Shown here in pieces: positions 27,199-35,074 of a stretch of 64,000 nt of DNA. A model generated the notes under the pieces. The model saw only the letters and a list, made by a program, of their open reading frames with translations, did not search any database and was not told the origin of the DNA. The number at the start of each line of letters is the position of its first letter. Position 1 is the stretch's first letter. Source of the stretch: Dokdonella_A sp937902695 (GTDB lineage Bacteria; Pseudomonadota; Gammaproteobacteria; Xanthomonadales; Rhodanobacteraceae); contig JBEHYO010000007.1 of assembly GCA_048498135.1 (NCBI GenBank), positions 15,084 to 79,083 on the forward strand, read 5' to 3'. The position numbers and the translations under genes are program-made.

Positions 27199-28005
27199 AT
27201 GCACTTGCACCTTCGGAGGTTCCTGCCGGGACTCATGCTGCTGCTGGTTTCGCCCTCGCCATGGGCGGCCACGCAGTTCGTCGTGGCCGGCGGCTCGTAC
27301 AACAGCGGCGGCTACACGTATCCGCAGATCGGGTTCAACCCGCCGCACATCACGGTCAACGTCGGCGACACGGTCACGTTCCAGAATGCGGGCGGCACGC
27401 ACAACGTCGCTTCGGACGACGGCACCACGTTCCGCTGCGCGAACGGCTGCGACGCGAGCGGCGGCAACGGCAATCCGAGCGACGCACAATGGAACGCGTC
27501 GGTGACGATCACCCCCGCAATGGCGGGCCGCCAGATCGGCTATCACTGCGAGGTCCACGGCGCGATGGGCATGACCGGCACGATCACGGTGAACGGCAAC
27601 GCGACCGGCGGCAACGTGCCGATCACGCCGGGCTTCACCGGCGCATGGTACGACCCGGCGCAGAGCGGCCACGGCATCTTCATCGAGATCGGCCCGAACA
27701 ACACGATCCTCGCCTGGTGGTTCACGTTCGCGCCGGACGGCACGCAGGCGTGGTTCGGCAATCTCGGCGGCATCGATCCCGCGACGAACACGGCGACCGT
27801 CGAGGCGCTGAAGACGCAGGGCGGCCAGTGGATCCCGAACTTCAATCCCGCCAACGTCACGCAGCCGATCTGGGGCACGCTGGTGTTCTCGTTCACCGAT
27901 TGCGATCACGGGCGCGTCGACTTCAACGCCGTGGCGCCGGGCTACGGTCAGGGCCACATGGATCTGACGCGCGTCACGCACATCGACGGGCTCGCCTGCC
28001 CATGA
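27199..28005 (+). CDS. Secreted cupredoxin (plastocyanin-like) with extra C-terminal domain
   Basis: A 268-residue protein with a signal peptide ending at 'SPWAA'. It has a type 1 copper domain: 'VGDTVTFQNAGGTHNV' (ligand H68) and 'YHCEVHGAMGM' (C117, H120, M123 or M125). The second half (about 147-268: 'GAWYDPAQSGHGIFIEIGPN', 'LAWWFTFAPDGTQAWFG', 'GRVDFN') is a domain I have met in other Xanthomonadales secreted proteins, with no function known to me. A likely disulfide pairs C80 and C84. It is an electron carrier or copper protein in the periplasm or outside; the partner is unknown. Confidence 0.85.
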   Translation: MHLHLRRFLPGLMLLLVSPSPWAATQFVVAGGSYNSGGYTYPQIGFNPPHITVNVGDTVTFQNAGGTHNVASDDGTTFRCANGCDASGGNGNPSDAQWNASVTITPAMAGRQIGYHCEVHGAMGMTGTITVNGNATGGNVPITPGFTGAWYDPAQSGHGIFIEIGPNNTILAWWFTFAPDGTQAWFGNLGGIDPATNTATVEALKTQGGQWIPNFNPANVTQPIWGTLVFSFTDCDHGRVDFNAVAPGYGQGHMDLTRVTHIDGLACP

Positions 28006-28212
28006 CGGCCTAGCGCGCCGACGCGGATCCGCGGCCTCCACGCCCGGCCGCGGATCCCGTCGCAAGCGCATCCGCGCGCGTCCGCGACGCGGCGCGGATT
28101 GGCGCGCCCACGTCGCGATCCGGCACAATAGCGCGGCGCCGGCTTCTCGCCGGCGCGTCCGTTTTGCTCGCGCGCGCCCGCGCGCCCCGCTCTTGTCCGT
28201 GCCGACGCCGCG

Positions 28213-30450
28213 ATGAACCTGCAATCGAACTTCGAACAGATCCCGCTCAAGGAATACGCCGAGCGTGCGTACCTCGACTACTCGATGTACGTCGTGCTCG
28301 ACCGCGCGCTGCCGTTCATCGGCGACGGCCTCAAGCCGGTGCAGCGCCGCATCATCTACGCGATGAGCACGCTCGGCCTCGCCGCGACGGCCAAGCATCG
28401 CAAATCGGCGCTGACCGTCGGCGAAGTGCTCGGCAAATACCATCCGCACGGCGACACCGCGTGCTACGAGGCGCTCGTGCTGATGGCGCAGCCGTTCTCG
28501 TACCGCTATCCGTTGATCGACGGCCAGGGCAATTTCGGCTCGATCGAAGACGCGAAATCGTTCGCCGCAATGCGCTACACCGAATCGAAGCTGACGCCGA
28601 TCGCCGAGTTGCTGCTGGCCGAGGTCGACCAGGGTACGGTCGATTTCACGCCGAACTACGACGGTACGCAGCAGGAACCTTCCTGGCTGCCGGCGCGCGT
28701 GCCGCATATCTTCCTGAACGGATCGACCGGCATCGCGGTCGGCATGGCGACCGACATTCCGCCGCACAACCTGCGCGAGATCGCGACCGCGTGCATCCAC
28801 CTGCTCGACGAGCCGTCGGCCAGCATCGCCGAGCTCTGCGAACACGTCAAAGGCCCGGATTTTCCGACCGCTGCCGAGATCATCACGCCGCGCGCCGAAA
28901 TCGCGGCCATGTACGCAACGGGCAACGGCTCGGTGCGCTGCCGTGCGATCTACACGAAGGAAGACGGCAACGTCGTCATCACCGCGCTGCCGCACCAGGT
29001 TTCGCCGTCGAAGGTGCTGCAGCAGATCGACGCGCTTGCGAAGGCGAAGAAGCTGCCGATGCTCGAAGACTACCGCGACGAATCGGATCACGAGAACCCG
29101 ATCCGGCTCGTGCTGTTTCCGCGCTCGAACCGCGTCGACGTCGACGAGATGATGACGCACCTCTTCGCGACGACTGATCTCGAGAAGAGCTACCGCATCA
29201 ACCTCAACATGATCGGCCTCGACGGCAAGCCGCAGGTCAAGAACCTGAAGCAGATCGTCGCGGAGTGGCTGCGCTTCCGGCAGGACACGGTGACGAAGCG
29301 CCTGCAGCACCGCCTCGCGAAGGTCGAACGGCGCCTGCACCTGCTCGAAGGTTTGCGCATCGCATATCTCAATCTCGACGCGGTGATCCGCGTGATCCGC
29401 ACCGAGGACGAACCGAAGCCGGCGCTGATGAAGCGCTTCAAGCTCAGCGAGGAGCAGGCCGACTACATCCTCGAAACGCGCCTTCGCCAGCTCGCGCGGC
29501 TCGAAGAGATGAAGATCAACGGCGAACGCGACACGCTCGAGGAAGAGCGCGCGCGCATCGACGTCACGCTGAAATCGAAGTCGCGACTCAAGACGCTGAT
29601 CAAGGAAGAGCTCCGCGAGGACGCGAAAAAATACGGCGACGCGCGCCGCTCGCCGCTGGTCGAGCGCGAAGCCGCGCAGGCGCTGGACGAAACCGCGCTC
29701 GTCGCGAGCGAGCCGATCACGGTCGTGCTGTCGACGAAGGGCTGGGTGCGCGCCGCGAAAGGCCATGACGTCGACGCGAGCGAGCTCGGCTACCGCGAAG
29801 GCGACAAGTTCCTGCAGTCGGCGCAGGGCCGCACGACACAGCAGGTCGCCTTCATCGATTCGACCGGCCGCAGCTATTCCACGCCTGCGCATACGCTGCC
29901 GTCCGCGCGCGGCAACGGCGAGCCGCTGACCGGCCGCTTCACGCCGCCGGCCGGCGCGCGCTTCGACGCGGTGGCGATCGCCGACGCGGCGACGAAGCTG
30001 GTCATCGCATCGGATCGCGGCTACGGCTTCGTCACCCGCTTCGAGGCGCTGCTCGCGAACAAGAAGGCCGGCAAGCAGCTCCTTTCCGTCGAGAAGGACG
30101 CCCGCGTGCTCGCGCCGGCCGTCGTCGCCGATTCGGCGCGCGATCGCGTCGTCGTCGTCACGACGGCCGGGCACCTCCTGATGTTCTCGGTCGCCGACCT
30201 CCCCGAGCTCGACAAGGGCAAGGGCAACAAGCTCATCGAGATTCCGAAGGCCAAGCTTGCCGGCGGCGAGCGCGTCGCGGGCATCGCGGTCGTCGCCGAG
30301 GGCAAGGGCGAGGTCACGCTCTACGCCGGCCAGCGCAAGTTGACGCTGAAATGGGCCGATCTCGTCGAGTACGGCGGCAGCCGTGCCGCGCGCGGCAGCC
30401 TCCTGCCGCGCGGCCTGCAGCGCGTCGAGAGGATCGCGACGACCGCCTGA
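28213..30450 (+). CDS. parC: DNA topoisomerase IV subunit A
   Basis: A 745-residue type IIA topoisomerase breakage-reunion subunit. The catalytic tyrosine is Y122 in 'FAAMRYTESKL'. The quinolone-resistance region reads 'GKYHPHGDTACYEA': Thr82 stands where E. coli ParC has Ser80. 'GLKPVQRRIIYAM' and the GyrA-like coiled-coil 'LRQLARLEEMKINGERD' fit ParC, and the C-terminal blades are short and ParC-like ('GYGFVTRFEALLANKKAGKQ'). The start ATG 28213 gives MNLQSNFEQIPL, the typical ParC N-terminus. A CACAAT -10-like box lies at 28124-28129. parE is not in the window. Confidence 0.96.
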   Translation: MNLQSNFEQIPLKEYAERAYLDYSMYVVLDRALPFIGDGLKPVQRRIIYAMSTLGLAATAKHRKSALTVGEVLGKYHPHGDTACYEALVLMAQPFSYRYPLIDGQGNFGSIEDAKSFAAMRYTESKLTPIAELLLAEVDQGTVDFTPNYDGTQQEPSWLPARVPHIFLNGSTGIAVGMATDIPPHNLREIATACIHLLDEPSASIAELCEHVKGPDFPTAAEIITPRAEIAAMYATGNGSVRCRAIYTKEDGNVVITALPHQVSPSKVLQQIDALAKAKKLPMLEDYRDESDHENPIRLVLFPRSNRVDVDEMMTHLFATTDLEKSYRINLNMIGLDGKPQVKNLKQIVAEWLRFRQDTVTKRLQHRLAKVERRLHLLEGLRIAYLNLDAVIRVIRTEDEPKPALMKRFKLSEEQADYILETRLRQLARLEEMKINGERDTLEEERARIDVTLKSKSRLKTLIKEELREDAKKYGDARRSPLVEREAAQALDETALVASEPITVVLSTKGWVRAAKGHDVDASELGYREGDKFLQSAQGRTTQQVAFIDSTGRSYSTPAHTLPSARGNGEPLTGRFTPPAGARFDAVAIADAATKLVIASDRGYGFVTRFEALLANKKAGKQLLSVEKDARVLAPAVVADSARDRVVVVTTAGHLLMFSVADLPELDKGKGNKLIEIPKAKLAGGERVAGIAVVAEGKGEVTLYAGQRKLTLKWADLVEYGGSRAARGSLLPRGLQRVERIATTA

Positions 30451-30541
30451 CGCGCAGCGTTCGCGCGCCTTTGTCTCAAACACGCGCGGACCGGCGTTAC
30501 TCTGCGAAAGGCGTCCTGCGACGCCGTTCCGGAGCCGAACG

Positions 30542-31990
30542 ATGCGCCTGCCGAATGCCGCCCTTGGCCTGCCGCTCCGTCCGCTTGCGGCCGCGTTCGC
30601 GCTGGCGCTCGCTATCGACGGCAACGCGGTCGCGCCGGCCCACGCGACGCCGCGACGTCCCGATGCGATCGTCGTGCAGAACTGCGACGACGCCGGCGCA
30701 GGGAGCCTGCGCGCCGCGGTCGACAGCGCGGCCGACGGCGATACCATCGACCTCACGCAGCTCCAGTGCAGCACGATCTCGCTCTCGACCGGCGCGATCC
30801 TGATCGGCGTCGCGGATCTCACGCTGCAGGGGCCGGGCAACCATCAGCTCACGCTCGACGGCGTCGACGACTACGGCTGGAGCCTCCTTTATGACATCGG
30901 CGGCGGCACGCTGGCCATCGATGGGCTCGACCTTGCGTTCGGCTCGAAGTACCGCAGCGACAACATCGCGCGCGGCGGCTGCGTCTACACGAACGGCAAT
31001 CTCAGGCTCAACGACTCGCACGTCTCGTTCTGCGGCGTGCACGCGAACACGTACGCCGCCGCCGGCGGCGCGCTCTACGCATATGGAAGCGCGACGATCA
31101 CCTACAGCCAGATCGACACGGCGGGCCTGACGACGCAAGGCGACGCCCGCGGCGGCTGCGTCTTTGCGCACGGCGGCGTGACGCTCGCCTACAGCGCCGT
31201 CAGCGGATGCCGCAACGCGACGCCGTCGCATGGATTCGGCGGCGGCGTGTACTCGGGCGGACCTCTCGTGGTCAAGTACAGCACGATCGCGGCCAACGGG
31301 AACGACGACGCCGCGAGCGGCATCGGCGGCGGCGTGTACGTGCGCGGCGACGCGACGGTGATGTGGTCGACGATCTCCGGCAACCGCGCGACGGTCGGCG
31401 GCGGCATCGCGCTCGTCGACGACGGCAGCGGCGCGTCGTCCGCGTCCGTCGTCGACAGCACGGTGTCGGGCAACGTCGCGCACGCGGCGGCCGGCATAGC
31501 CGCCGGGACGCCGCTCGATCTGGAGAACTCGACGGTCGCCTTCAACATGGCGTACGTGCCGAACACGACGCCGCTCGATTACGCATGGAGCGGCGGCCTC
31601 GCCGTGCGCGCGTCGGGGGTCACGATCACGAGCTCGATCCTCGCGAACAACACCGTGACTCACCAGAACGGGTCCGTCGAAAACGCGGACGTCGGCGGCG
31701 ACGTGCCGATACCGGTCGGCGGGTCGGCGAATCTCGTCATGAGCTCGGGCCAACCGCTGCCGCCCGACACGATCGCGGCCGACCCCCTTCTCCAGCCCCT
31801 CGCCCGCAACGGCGGGCTCACGATGACGCATGCGCTCGCCGCGGGCAGTCCCGCGATGGACCACGGCGTGTCCGACAACTGGTCGTGGGATCAGCGCGGC
31901 GCGGGTTTTCCGCGCGTGCAGAACGGCGTCGCCGACATCGGCGCGTACGAAGTCGATCCGGATCTCATCTTCCGGAACGGCTTCGACTGA
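30542..31990 (+). CDS. Secreted right-handed beta-helix protein with C-terminal GFD tail
   Basis: A 482-residue protein with a signal peptide ending near 'APAHATP'. Parallel beta-helix turns follow with Pmp-like repeats ('GGGVYSGGPLVVKYSTIAAN', 'GGGVYVRGDATVMWSTISGN', 'GGGIALVDDG'). It has the choice-of-anchor-Q type ending 'RVQNGVADIGAYEVD' and then the tail 'DLIFRNGFD'. Such proteins are usually surface or secreted and often carbohydrate-active or adhesive; no catalytic residues stand out. GGAGC lies six bases before the ATG. The long upstream frame extension lies in parC shadow. Confidence 0.82.
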   Translation: MRLPNAALGLPLRPLAAAFALALAIDGNAVAPAHATPRRPDAIVVQNCDDAGAGSLRAAVDSAADGDTIDLTQLQCSTISLSTGAILIGVADLTLQGPGNHQLTLDGVDDYGWSLLYDIGGGTLAIDGLDLAFGSKYRSDNIARGGCVYTNGNLRLNDSHVSFCGVHANTYAAAGGALYAYGSATITYSQIDTAGLTTQGDARGGCVFAHGGVTLAYSAVSGCRNATPSHGFGGGVYSGGPLVVKYSTIAANGNDDAASGIGGGVYVRGDATVMWSTISGNRATVGGGIALVDDGSGASSASVVDSTVSGNVAHAAAGIAAGTPLDLENSTVAFNMAYVPNTTPLDYAWSGGLAVRASGVTITSSILANNTVTHQNGSVENADVGGDVPIPVGGSANLVMSSGQPLPPDTIAADPLLQPLARNGGLTMTHALAAGSPAMDHGVSDNWSWDQRGAGFPRVQNGVADIGAYEVDPDLIFRNGFD

Positions 31991-32115
31991 CCGGTTCGCT
32001 GAACGACGTGCCCACGCCAGTGGCTCCGCCTGCGCGCGCGGCATTGGCGCTTATCGCCTCGCGCCTCGGCGCGGCATCGTGCGGACGACGCCATTCGCAT
32101 CCGCAGGGGGCCTTC

Positions 32116-32556
32116 ATGTACCGGTTCGCACTCGCCATTGCCGTTTCGCTCGTTTCGACCGGCCCGGCGCTCGCCTCCTCCGCTGCCGACGAAAAGGCGC
32201 TGATGGACCTCGAAAACCGCATCAGCGCCGCGTATCGCGCGGGCGACGCCGAGTTCGTCGCGAAGGTCCTGGACGAGAAGTACACATTGACGAACTCGCA
32301 CGCCGCCGTCAGCCATCGCGCCGACGATCTCGTCGAGTTGCGCAAGGGCGACCCGCACTACGACGTCTTCGAGACGCACGACATGAGCGCGCGCGTCTAT
32401 GGCGACACCGGGATCGTCATCGGCGTCGTCTCGCTGAAGGGCACGTCCGGCGGAAAAGCGTTCGACGCCGATATGCGCTTCACGGACACGTTCGTGCGCG
32501 CCGAAGGCGCCTGGAAAATGGTCGCGGCACAAGTGACGCGCATCGAAAAGCCCTGA
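32116..32556 (+). CDS. NTF2-like (DUF4440) exported protein
   Basis: A 146-residue protein with a signal peptide (MYRFALAIAVSLVSTGPALA) and a DUF4440/SnoaL-like cone fold. Motifs are 'EKALMDLENRISAAYRAGDA', 'EKYTLTNSHAAVSHRADDL' and 'DTFVRAEGAWKMVAAQVTRI'. The family comprises ligand-binding or hydrolase-like small proteins with diverse roles. AGGGGG precedes the ATG at 32116. It lies between the beta-helix and penicillin-acylase genes with modest gaps; an operon is possible. Confidence 0.85.
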   Translation: MYRFALAIAVSLVSTGPALASSAADEKALMDLENRISAAYRAGDAEFVAKVLDEKYTLTNSHAAVSHRADDLVELRKGDPHYDVFETHDMSARVYGDTGIVIGVVSLKGTSGGKAFDADMRFTDTFVRAEGAWKMVAAQVTRIEKP

Positions 32557-32625
32557 GCGTCGCCGCGCATGACATGAGCGCCGCCGATCCGGCAAGATCG
32601 CGGCTTTGCGGCCTGGGATCTCATC

Positions 32626-34995
32626 GTGCGACGGATCGTTCTGCGCCTTGTCGGTGTCGTCGTGGCGCTCGTCGCCGTGGCGCTCGTCGCGGGCTGGCTC
32701 CTGTTGCGCGGCAGCCTGCCGCGCTACGACGGCCGCCTGGTCGCGCCGCAGGTGTCGGCGCCGGTCACCATCGAACGCGATGCGCTCGGCACGGCGACGC
32801 TGCATGCGGCGAACCGGCACGACCTCGCGTTCGGGCTCGGCTACGTGCACGCGCAGGAGCGCTTCTTCGAGATGGATCTCCTGCGCCGCCGCGCGGCGGG
32901 CGAGCTCGCCGAGCTGTTCGGCCCGGTCGCGCTGCCCGCGGATCGGACCGCGCGCGCGCACCGCATGCGCGAGCGTGCGCAGGCCGAGCTCGCGACGCTG
33001 ACGCCCGACGGGCGCGATGAAGTCGTCGCCTATCGCGACGGCGTCAACGCCGGCCTCGCCGCGCTGCCGGTGCGGCCGTTTCCGTACGTGCTGACGCAGA
33101 CGACGCCCGCGCCGTGGCGCGACGAGGACACGGCGCTCGTCGTTGCCGCGATGGCGTTCACGTTGAACGATGCCGAAAACAGGCGCGAGCTTGCCTTCGC
33201 GCAGATGCACGCGGCGCTGCCTGATTCGGCGTTCCGTTTCCTGACGGCGATGGGCGGCGAATGGGATGCGCCGATCGCGGGACCTGCGCTCGACTGGCCG
33301 GCGGTGCCGCCGGTCGCGGACATCGATCTTCGCAAGCTCGATCCCGATCGTGCCAGGGCCGGGCGCGACAGCTCGCCGACGCCGGGCAGCAACAGCTTCG
33401 CCGTCGCGGGCGCGCTCGCCGGCGGTGCCGCCCTCGTCGCCAACGACATGCATCTCGACCTGCGCGTGCCCGGACTGTGGTTTCGTGCTCGTTTCATCTA
33501 TCCCAATCCGAGGCGCCCGGGAAAAACCGTCGACGTCGTCGGCGCGAGCCTGCCCGGCACGCCGGCGCTCATCGCCGGGAGCAACCACGACGTCGCATGG
33601 GGTTTCACCAACAGCTACGCCGACTCGACCGACTGGGTGCGCGTACTGCCCGGCGCCGACGCCGATCACTACAGGACCGCGCACGGCGATGCAGCCCTCG
33701 TGCGGCACGACGAGATCATCCGCGTGCACGGGGCGCCGGACGAAAAGCTCGAAGTCGTCGACACCGAATGGGGGCCCGTCATCGGCAAGGATGTCGACGG
33801 CACGCCGCTCGCGCTCGCGTGGATCGCGCAGCAGCCCGGAGCGTTCGACTACGAGCTCGAGCGGCTCGAGCTCGCCGAGACCGCCGACGAAGCGGTCGCC
33901 GTCGCGCAGGCGGCCGGCCTGCCGCCGCAGAACATCGTCGTCGGCGACAGGCAGGGCAACATCGCATGGACGATCGCGGGGCGCCTGCCGAGGCGCGTCG
34001 GCGGATTCGACGCCGCGCTGCCGGCGGACTGGTCGCACGCGGGCGTCGGCTGGGACGGCTGGCTCGCGCCGCGCGACTACCCGCTGATCGCCAATCCGCC
34101 GTGGCAGCGCCTGTGGACCGCAAACCAGCGCGTCACGGAAGATCCATGGCTCGCCGTGCTCGGCGACGGCGGCTACGAGCTCGGCGCGCGCGCGATGCAG
34201 ATTCGCGACGATCTTCGCGCACATGCGCGCTTCACCGCGGACGACATGCTGAAGATCCAGCTCGACGATCGGGCGCTCTTTCTCGAGCGCTGGAAGGATC
34301 TCCTGATGCTCGAGCTCAACCGCGCGCCGCACACGAGCGGGCGCCAGGCGCTGCAGAAGGCGCTCGCGGGATGGAACGGTCGCGCGTCGGTCGACTCGGT
34401 CGCGTACCGCGTCGTGCGCGCGTGGCGCGACGACGTCAGCGACACGGTCCTCGGCGGTTTCGCCGCGGCGGTGCGCGCGAAGTTTCCGGACTTCGCGTTT
34501 CCGCGCATGACCCAGACCGAGCACGCGGTCTGGAACCTCCTGCGCGAGCGCCCGGCGCACCTCGTGGCGCCGGGCTATGCGGACTGGAATGCGCTCCTGA
34601 TCGCCTGCGCCGACCGCACGGCGGCTGCGCTCGACACGCAGCCCGGCGGCATCGCGGCGCGCACGTGGGGCGAGCGCAATACGATGCGCATCGCGCATCC
34701 GGTTTCGCGCGGCTTGCCGGCGTTCGCCGCACGCTGGCTCGACATGCCGGCCGATCAGCTCCCCGGCGATCGCGACATGCCGCGCGTGCAGGCGCCGTCG
34801 TTCGGCGCATCGGAGCGTTTCGCGGTGGCGCCGGGCGACGAAGAGCACGGCTACTTCGAGCTCGCCGGCGGACAGAGCGGCCATCCGCTCTCGCCGTACT
34901 ACGGCGCAGGCCACGCGGACTGGGCGGCGGGCAGGCCGACGCCATTCCTGCCCGGCCCCGCCGAGCACACGCTGATGCTGGTGCCGGCCAGGTAG
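32626..34995 (+). CDS. Penicillin acylase family N-terminal-nucleophile hydrolase
   Basis: A 789-residue precursor. An N-terminal signal anchor (residues 5-28) is followed by the alpha-chain region ('LAFGLGYVHAQERFFEMDLL'). The autoproteolysis site is at 'TPGSNSFAV', where Ser255 would be the catalytic beta-chain N-terminus. 'NDMHLDLRVPGLWF' and 'AWGFTNSYADSTDW' are family motifs. The family cleaves amide bonds in beta-lactams, acyl-homoserine lactones or related compounds; which one cannot be told. The start is GTG 32626 with GGGA upstream. Its end faces a strong terminator shared with the next, convergent gene. Confidence 0.9.
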   Translation: MRRIVLRLVGVVVALVAVALVAGWLLLRGSLPRYDGRLVAPQVSAPVTIERDALGTATLHAANRHDLAFGLGYVHAQERFFEMDLLRRRAAGELAELFGPVALPADRTARAHRMRERAQAELATLTPDGRDEVVAYRDGVNAGLAALPVRPFPYVLTQTTPAPWRDEDTALVVAAMAFTLNDAENRRELAFAQMHAALPDSAFRFLTAMGGEWDAPIAGPALDWPAVPPVADIDLRKLDPDRARAGRDSSPTPGSNSFAVAGALAGGAALVANDMHLDLRVPGLWFRARFIYPNPRRPGKTVDVVGASLPGTPALIAGSNHDVAWGFTNSYADSTDWVRVLPGADADHYRTAHGDAALVRHDEIIRVHGAPDEKLEVVDTEWGPVIGKDVDGTPLALAWIAQQPGAFDYELERLELAETADEAVAVAQAAGLPPQNIVVGDRQGNIAWTIAGRLPRRVGGFDAALPADWSHAGVGWDGWLAPRDYPLIANPPWQRLWTANQRVTEDPWLAVLGDGGYELGARAMQIRDDLRAHARFTADDMLKIQLDDRALFLERWKDLLMLELNRAPHTSGRQALQKALAGWNGRASVDSVAYRVVRAWRDDVSDTVLGGFAAAVRAKFPDFAFPRMTQTEHAVWNLLRERPAHLVAPGYADWNALLIACADRTAAALDTQPGGIAARTWGERNTMRIAHPVSRGLPAFAARWLDMPADQLPGDRDMPRVQAPSFGASERFAVAPGDEEHGYFELAGGQSGHPLSPYYGAGHADWAAGRPTPFLPGPAEHTLMLVPAR

Positions 34996-34997
34996 GC

Positions 34998-35029
34998 AAA
35001 AAAAAGTCCGCCGCGATGGCGGCGGACTT
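34998..35029 (-). terminator. Intrinsic terminator for the minus-strand gene at 35075
   Basis: AAGTCCGCCGC (35004-35014), loop GATG, GCGGCGGACTT (35019-35029): an 11-bp perfect stem. On the minus strand the stem is followed by a run of eight U (A-run 34998-35005 on plus). It therefore terminates minus-strand transcription; the plus strand lacks a U-run. Confidence 0.9.
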
Positions 35030-35074
35030 CGAGTCTTGAACGCGCCCGCCGTTGGCGGCAGGTCGCGTCGCTCG

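Noticed and set aside
27100..30840. 1246-codon minus-strand open frame opposite parC
   Set aside because: Antisense shadow of parC and its neighbours; no start signal or family.
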